A DNA stretch of 64,000 nt from Phaeosaccion multiseriatum. Taxonomy: Eukaryota > Ochrophyta, other classes. The translations under genes and the position numbers were made by a program. This document shows positions 55,532-64,000 of the stretch, piece after piece (positions within the stretch are counted from its first letter, which is position 1; each line of letters opens with the position of its first letter). The stretch covers positions 2,232,001 through 2,296,000 of the forward strand of contig OZ218964.1 of NCBI GenBank assembly GCA_965112735.1. The letters run 5' to 3'. The notes under the pieces are model-generated. The model was not told the DNA's origin. It worked only from the letters and a program-made list of their open reading frames with translations, and ran no database searches.

Positions 55532-57816
55532 AGAGAGAGCGATTAAACCTATTGGTCCATCGCAAGACTTACCCTTGTTTTCAGTTCCTCCAACTCTAGT
55601 GCCCTCCTCCTCCTCCTCCTCCTCCTCTGCCCCCCCCCCCCCCTTACCTCCTGTATCTCTCTAAGGTAGTGCAGGGCCTTGTCAGCGTGGCCGGTCTTGG
55701 CGCAAGCGGCGATGACGCAATTATACGTCACAAGGTTGCACAGCATGTCCCCCTGGGCACCGCCTCTGCCCCCCTGGGCTCCGCCGCTGTCGCCCTGGGC
55801 CCCGCTTCTGCCCGCTCCGGCTGCCTTCATCTCTTCAAACAGCTCCAGCGCCTGTTCCAGCTGGGCAGGCAGGCAGTGGTGAGGTGAAGTGGGGGAGTGA
55901 GTGAGTGGGTGGATGGCAGTGGGAGGGTGGATGGGTGGGAGAGAAAAGTTCGCGTCGTTAGGCTCAGGCTCGATGCATTGTATAGTGCTGTACGCACAGA
56001 GACACACGTGCTCACTCACTCACTCACTCACTCACTCACTCACTCAACTCACTCAACTCACTCACTCACTCACTCACTCACCCACTCGCTGACTCACTCA
56101 CTTACTCACTCACTCACTCACTCACTCACTCTCACACTCACTCACTCACTCACTCATTCATTCATTCACTCACTCAGTCGCAGACTCACTCAATCGCTCG
56201 CTCCCTCCCTCTCCAACTCCCTCCCTCCCTCCCTCCCTCCCTCGGTCCGTCCCTCCCTCCCTCCGTCCCTCCCTCACCATTCCAGCCTTGCCATAGGCAT
56301 TTAGGGCGCAGGTGTAAGAGATAGAGGTGGGCTCTAGTGCCCCCCCCTTTTCTCGCATGGTCTGAAGCAGCTCCCCCATCTCCTTCAACCTTCCGCTCCT
56401 ACCGCATGCGTCCATAGCAGCGGTGTAGGCCCACACGTTGGAGCCGCCAGGGATGGCGGTGAGCTCGCGCAGGAGAGAGAGGGAGCGGCGCCACTCACCA
56501 CATCGACCAAAGGCTGCGGGGAGGGCAGGGCAGGGGACAGGAGGGGAGGGGAGGGGAGGGGAGGGGAGGGGAGGGGAGGGGAGGGGAGGGGAGGGGAGGG
56601 GAGGGGAGGGGAGGGGAGGGGAGGGCAGGGGAGGGGAGGGGAGGGCAGGGCAGGGGAGGGGAGGGGAGGGCAGGGGAGGGGAGGGGACAGGAGGGGAGAA
56701 TGGGGGGGGAGGGGAGGGGAGGGCAGGGGAGGGGAGGGGAGGGCAGGGGAGAATGGGGGGGGAGGGCAGGGGAGAATGGGGGGGGGGGGCAGGGGAGGGG
56801 AGGGCAGGGGAGAATGGGGGGGAGGGGAGGGGAGGGGAGATGTGAGGGAGAGACAGAAAGAGAGGACGAGATGGAGAGAGAGGCATGCATGATAATAGAG
56901 CGAGCATGAGAAGGAGAGATTGAAACGTCTCAGGGGACCACACAGGAGTGCATGCACGGGGCTGCTTGCCGGAAGCAGGTACTGTGAGGTGAGGAAGCCC
57001 CAGTGCTATTTGCAGTGCTATTCGCAGTGCTATTCAGTGGATAGGTGTCAGTCTAGCAAAAGGCAAAAGACGGATCTCAACAGCAGAGGCAGGATGGGAT
57101 GACTCTCAAAGACGCGCAGTCCCGCGGACGGCAGCAGATGCAGAGAGACACAAACGACAGGCACAGCGCCCGCTTCGCTCACCCGCGATGGCGGCACCGT
57201 ATTCCTTCACGCTGAGTCCCATGCTCCTTGTGCGGCTGTCAAGGAGCGCGGTGAGCTCTCTTCCCTTCATCTGCCGACCGAGGGCCTTGATCTGATCCTT
57301 CAGCGAGGCAAAGACCTCGGCATTGCCCGCGTTGGGCCCACGTTGCCCGGCACGAGCATGGGCGCTACCGCCGCCTCCTCGCTGGTGGCTTTCCCTCTCT
57401 CCAGTCTGATGGTGCCACATGTCCGGCGGTGCCCCCCTGCCTCTACCACGAGAGTCGCCCCTACTACTATTTCTATTGCTGCCAGGGCTACCATGTCTCG
57501 GGTGCGCTCCTGGGTGAGTCCCTGGCCCCTGAAAGCTCCCCGCCTCGCCACCACCCCCTCGACCCTCTGCACGCCGTCGTTGGTATGAAAGGTCTTGGGC
57601 AAGTCTCTTTCTCGCACGGTGAGTGTGGGGCCTCTCATGGGCCTGTGGGGGAGCTGCCCTTCCCTCAAGCTCTGCTCCATCCGCATCAGGCGAGGGCGAA
57701 GAGGCAGTGGACACGCGCGCCATCGCCGCCTCCCATCGTTCATGCAGGGAGCCCCGAAGTCTTCCTCTCCTGCTACGTATGTGTCTACCTCGCCGTTGTC
57801 CTATTCGCAACAGCAT
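47650..57816 (-). CDS. PPR-SMR protein, probably organellar RNA-binding
   Basis: Fourteen minus-strand exons: 57183-57816, 56278-56513, 55648-55860, 55118-55358, 54776-54867, 54640-54678, 53373-53721, 52549-52826, 51922-52059, 50507-50616, 49960-50383, 49189-49296, 48527-48670 and 47650-47841. All phases agree; 1065 residues. The Arg-rich N-terminus (MLLRIGQRRGRHIRSRRGRL) looks like an organelle transit peptide. About ten or more PPR units follow, for example ALAKNGRHKEAIGIFHLMRE, TYSALMKTFGKCGQPDEALA and TYTALIEAWGRVGRADKVVE. The C-terminus is an SMR domain (VDFHHLHTSVASAALTHVI, then VTGWGRHSSERGVSVLKPYI and NPGRIV). PPR-SMR proteins bind organellar RNA, and some SMR domains cut RNA; GUN1 and SOT1 are plant examples. 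The animal/bacterial DLHG motif reads DFHH here. Exon 54640-54678 is the least certain. Its introns hold the window's largest minisatellites. Confidence 0.9.
49431..49630. repeat. (GAGT)n tract, sense CTCA, before an acceptor
   Basis: About 200 bp of GAGT units on the plus strand in the intron ahead of exon 49189-49296 of the PPR-SMR gene. Confidence 0.9.
50633..51002. repeat. 10-bp repeat AGTAGATGGY, about 36 copies
   Basis: Units alternate AGTAGATGGT, AGTGGATGGT, AGTAGATGGC and AGTAGACGGC. It lies in the PPR-SMR intron just upstream of the acceptor of exon 50507-50616. Tyr/His/Leu-rich frames across it are artefacts. Confidence 0.95.
51121..51545. repeat. 32-bp repeat, about 13 copies
   Basis: Unit CTGACTCAGAGGGGCATTCA plus CTGTGTCATACG, nearly identical copies, with two internal 17-bp short units (CAGGGGCATTCACTGTG). 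Each full unit holds TGACTCA. It is intronic in the PPR-SMR gene. Confidence 0.95.
51653..51902. repeat. (CCT)n / (CCA)n tract
   Basis: Trinucleotide tract directly downstream (sense purine, GGA) of the donor of exon 51922-52059. Confidence 0.9.
53175..53362. repeat. (CCCT/CCTG)n tract, sense purine, after a donor
   Basis: On the sense strand the intron opens GTGAGAGGGTGGGAGGGAGG and continues as GGGA/GGCA repeats for about 190 bp. Confidence 0.9.
53950..54566. repeat. (CTCA)n block of about 615 bp
   Basis: CTCA repeats with CTCC, CACA and CATT variants, sense GAGT, within the PPR-SMR intron between exons 54640-54678 and 53373-53721. Confidence 0.95.
54957..55018. repeat. 7-bp repeat CATTCGA
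   Basis: About seven copies of CATTCGA changing to CTTTCGA, in the PPR-SMR intron before the acceptor of exon 54776-54867. Confidence 0.85.
55985..56276. repeat. (CTCA)n then (CCCT)n flanking a donor
   Basis: The sense strand after the donor of exon 56278-56513 reads GTGAGGGAGGGACGGAGGGA, then GGGA, then GAGT repeats. Confidence 0.9.
56530..56845. repeat. (GGGGA)n block, sense (TCCCC)n
   Basis: Pentanucleotide repeats with GGGCA variants and GAATGGGGG interruptions, ending next to the CCCCGCAG acceptor of exon 56278-56513. Confidence 0.95.
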
Positions 57817-58257
57817 CTTTTGTCTTTTTTTCTTTTTTTGATCCCGAAGGCTGTGTGGACTTGTATCAATTTTGTGGATTGTGGATTTGCCACCATGTCA
57901 ATGAAACGACAAACATATGGGAAACAGGGGAAGAGCCGAACCCGGCGAGACAGGACAAGGTCGACAACGGCGGCTCGATGAGGGCCTTCAACAACGTCGA
58001 GTCCTGGCCATGTAAGTGGTCCTGCCAGACCAAGCGAGTCCTGGTCCTGGCCATATAAGTGGTCCTGCCAGACCAAGCGAGTCCTGGTCCTGGCCATGTA
58101 AGTGGTCCTGCCAGACCAAGCTTGGCGCCCATCTGGCGGTACAGTACAATACTGCACATGGAATGGCAGATGGCACTTGACGGAGCTCTGGGCAGATGGG
58201 CACTACGAGTACATGATCTTAGCAGATGGCACTTGACGGAGCTCTGGGCAGATGGCA
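57817..58257. promoter_or_regulatory. Gap upstream of PPR-SMR start with 43-bp repeats
   Basis: Lies between the PPR-SMR start (minus) and the capping enzyme 3' end (minus). Three 43-bp repeats (57998-58120; CGAGTCCTGGTCCTGGCCAT and onward, starting at 57992-57998, 58035 and 58078) and two copies of AGATGGCACTTGACGGAGCT (58168, 58221) fill it. It may hold the PPR-SMR promoter and the capping-enzyme 3' UTR. Confidence 0.55.
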
Positions 58258-63951
<5,694 letters not shown>

Positions 63952-64000
63952 CTGGGGGCGAGGAGGGCGGGGGGGGAGGGGAGGGGGAGGGGAGGTGGAG

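Overview
This is a gene-rich, intron-rich nuclear segment of a eukaryote. Every gene was rebuilt from splice sites whose exon phases agree across the gene. The contents point to a free-living, probably plastid-bearing protist, most likely a stramenopile (ochrophyte) alga. The reasons are an LRR-ROCO gene with one LRR per exon (an architecture described in brown algae), a PPR-SMR protein, SECIS-binding-protein machinery, and a tunnel-type RNA triphosphatase joined to the capping guanylyltransferase. The species cannot be named from sequence alone. Introns are packed with 2-6 bp microsatellites and 10-60 bp minisatellites, so most long open frames here (Pro-Ser, Thr-His-Ser-Leu and Arg-Glu repeats) are not genes.

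Layout from left to right: an SF1 RNA helicase of the MOV10/SDE3 type (+, 5' end outside the window); a decayed Ty3/gypsy-like integrase (-); a 13-exon LRR-ROCO GTPase (+); a small broken coiled-coil gene (-); an SBP2-type L7Ae domain gene (-); an RGG-rich protein with three U2AF-homology-motif-like domains (-); a DUF2064/TIGR04282 glycosyltransferase-like gene (+), divergent from the previous one; an AANAT-PhzF fusion (-); two tandem paralogous secreted Cys-rich proteins (-); a repeat-filled gap with a small inverted-repeat element; a His/Ser/Gln-rich protein (+); a 14-exon PPR-SMR gene (-); and a capping enzyme with a TTM triphosphatase fused to a guanylyltransferase (-, 5' end outside the window).

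The genes do not form one pathway. Several concern RNA: helicase, UHM protein, PPR-SMR and capping enzyme. The most unusual features are three domain architectures (triple UHM, AANAT-PhzF, TTM-guanylyltransferase), the new-looking Cys-rich module family, families of 14-20 bp motifs scattered through introns and exons, and a strand rule for intron microsatellites: purine or G-rich repeats follow donors and pyrimidine repeats precede acceptors.
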